32,481 nt of DNA, taken from positions 1 to 32,481 of the forward strand of contig JAFGHO010000102.1 of the NCBI GenBank assembly GCA_016930085.1, read 5' to 3'. The notes beneath the pieces are model-generated. The model did not search any database and was not told where the DNA came from. It saw only the letters and a list, made by a program, of their open reading frames with translations. The translations under genes and the position numbers were made by a program. This document shows, in pieces, positions 32,091 through 32,481 of the stretch; position 1 is the stretch's first letter; each line of letters begins with the position of its first letter. The DNA is from Spirochaetales bacterium. GTDB lineage: Bacteria; Spirochaetota; Spirochaetia; SZUA-6; JAFGRV01.

Positions 32091-32176
32091 TAACACGAAA
32101 GACGCGATGGGCACGTTATGTATTCTCTATCTTCGAGACCTTCGTGCCCCGGGCTTCCTTAAATCCCTTCGTGTTA
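32091..32176. repeat. Nested inverted repeat of the CACGAA / TTCGTG type
   Basis: TAACACGAA (32091-32099) pairs perfectly with TTCGTGTTA (32168-32176), enclosing GGGCACG (32109-32115) and CGTGCCC (32153-32159), also perfect. Degenerate noncoding repeats built of such words are, in my recollection, common in environmental genomes, so this may be one copy of a dispersed family. Confidence 0.75.
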
Positions 32177-32300
32177 AAACAATCTGAATTTATGCAATAA
32201 CAAAATGTAATAAAACCTGTAGAGAAACGCCCTTGTCATGCCGATAGTTGATTATATTCGAGGAACGGCGGTCAATTGCCGTTATCGTCTTCCTGTCAAT

Positions 32301-32336
32301 ACAAATAATCCTTATAAATGAGTAAGGATTATTTGT
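32301..32336. repeat. Perfect 14-bp AT-rich inverted repeat
   Basis: ACAAATAATCCTTA (32301-32314) and TAAGGATTATTTGT (32323-32336) are perfect complements around an 8-nt loop, the strongest hairpin in the window. No T-tract flanks it on either strand. It could be a terminator for an adjacent gene off the contig, a regulator-binding site or a small mobile-repeat remnant. Confidence 0.9.
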
Positions 32337-32452
32337 CGCGGAAAAACGGAAAAAACGGCCTGAGATGAACTAAAAAGCGGGAATATAAGCAGTTTCAGTA
32401 TGGAATTTGAAGAAAAAAAGGGGGAATTCGGGGTTTTTGATGTCACATGATC

Positions 32453-32474
32453 AAAAAAAAAAAAAAAAAAAAAA
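32453..32474. repeat. Poly-A tract of 22 bases near the window end
   Basis: Twenty-two consecutive A residues lie seven bases before the end of the window. A homopolymer of this length at an edge is more likely an assembly or sequencing limit than biology. Confidence 0.9.
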
Positions 32475-32481
32475 CGAATAA

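Larger units (their letters stand above)
31822..32481. other. 660-bp terminal noncoding region rich in inverted repeats
   Basis: No convincing coding region is seen downstream of the methyltransferase gene. It contains several stem-loops, listed separately, built from recurring words CACACAGAG / CTCTGTGTG and CACGAA / TTCGTG, and it ends in a poly-A tract near the window edge. Confidence 0.7.

Noticed and set aside
1-32481. tRNA, rRNA, transposase or phage genes
   Set aside because: I found no clover-leaf, rRNA stretch, DDE transposase or integrase that I could support.

Overview
The window looks like a near-complete contig from an anaerobic, heterotrophic bacterium with acetogen-type C1 metabolism. 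Both ends sit in simple repeats (22-bp tandem repeats at 1-87, a 22-base poly-A near 32,453), which is typical of assembly breaks. My best guess at lineage is a spirochaete: there is a PilZ protein of unusual build, a 7TM/PAS/HisKA_2 kinase, a membrane-anchored glycogen-binding-fold protein and small secreted/outer-membrane-like proteins. No rRNA or other marker gene is present, so this is inference only.

Left part (1-3993): a membrane-anchored alpha/beta hydrolase, a lipoprotein built of seven ~52-residue repeats (probable seven-bladed beta-propeller), and a convergent PilZ-like c-di-GMP protein whose two binding motifs are 215 residues apart.

Centre (3994-19017): one tightly packed ~15-kb operon with a good sigma-70-like promoter (3941-3969). 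In order it encodes two HdrA/QmoA-B-like flavin/Fe-S proteins, a degenerate MvhD, FolD, MetV, MetF, a DUF3786-HdrC fusion, a 1505-residue double HdrA with an embedded GltD/NfnB-type NAD(P)H module, a canonical MvhD, the [NiFe] hydrogenase subunits MvhG and MvhA, and a hydrogenase maturation protease. Read together this is a methylene-tetrahydrofolate reductase wired to hydrogenase and NAD(P)H modules through Hdr-type flavin-based electron bifurcation. No HdrB, CODH/ACS or formyl-THF synthetase is present in the window.

Middle-right (19018-22128): a membrane-anchored CBM48/AMPK-type glycogen-binding-fold protein, then three small exported proteins, the last probably an outer-membrane beta-barrel. 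I cannot assign functions to the three.

Right part (22192-31821): on the minus strand, GH67 alpha-glucuronidase, GH43 xylosidase/arabinosidase and a histidine kinase. Divergent from GH67 on the plus strand is a four-gene operon: LacI-type regulator, corrinoid protein, MetH-activation-domain protein and UROD-fold methyltransferase. GH67 enzymes release 4-O-methylglucuronic acid, a methoxylated sugar, in the cytoplasm. The neighbouring corrinoid system, under a sugar-type regulator, could remove that methyl ether and feed the methyl group into the folate pathway of the central operon. This is the most interesting hypothesis in the window; it is inferred from context and not shown by sequence alone.

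The last ~660 bases (31822-32481) hold no convincing gene but several strong inverted repeats, some of them mutually exclusive.
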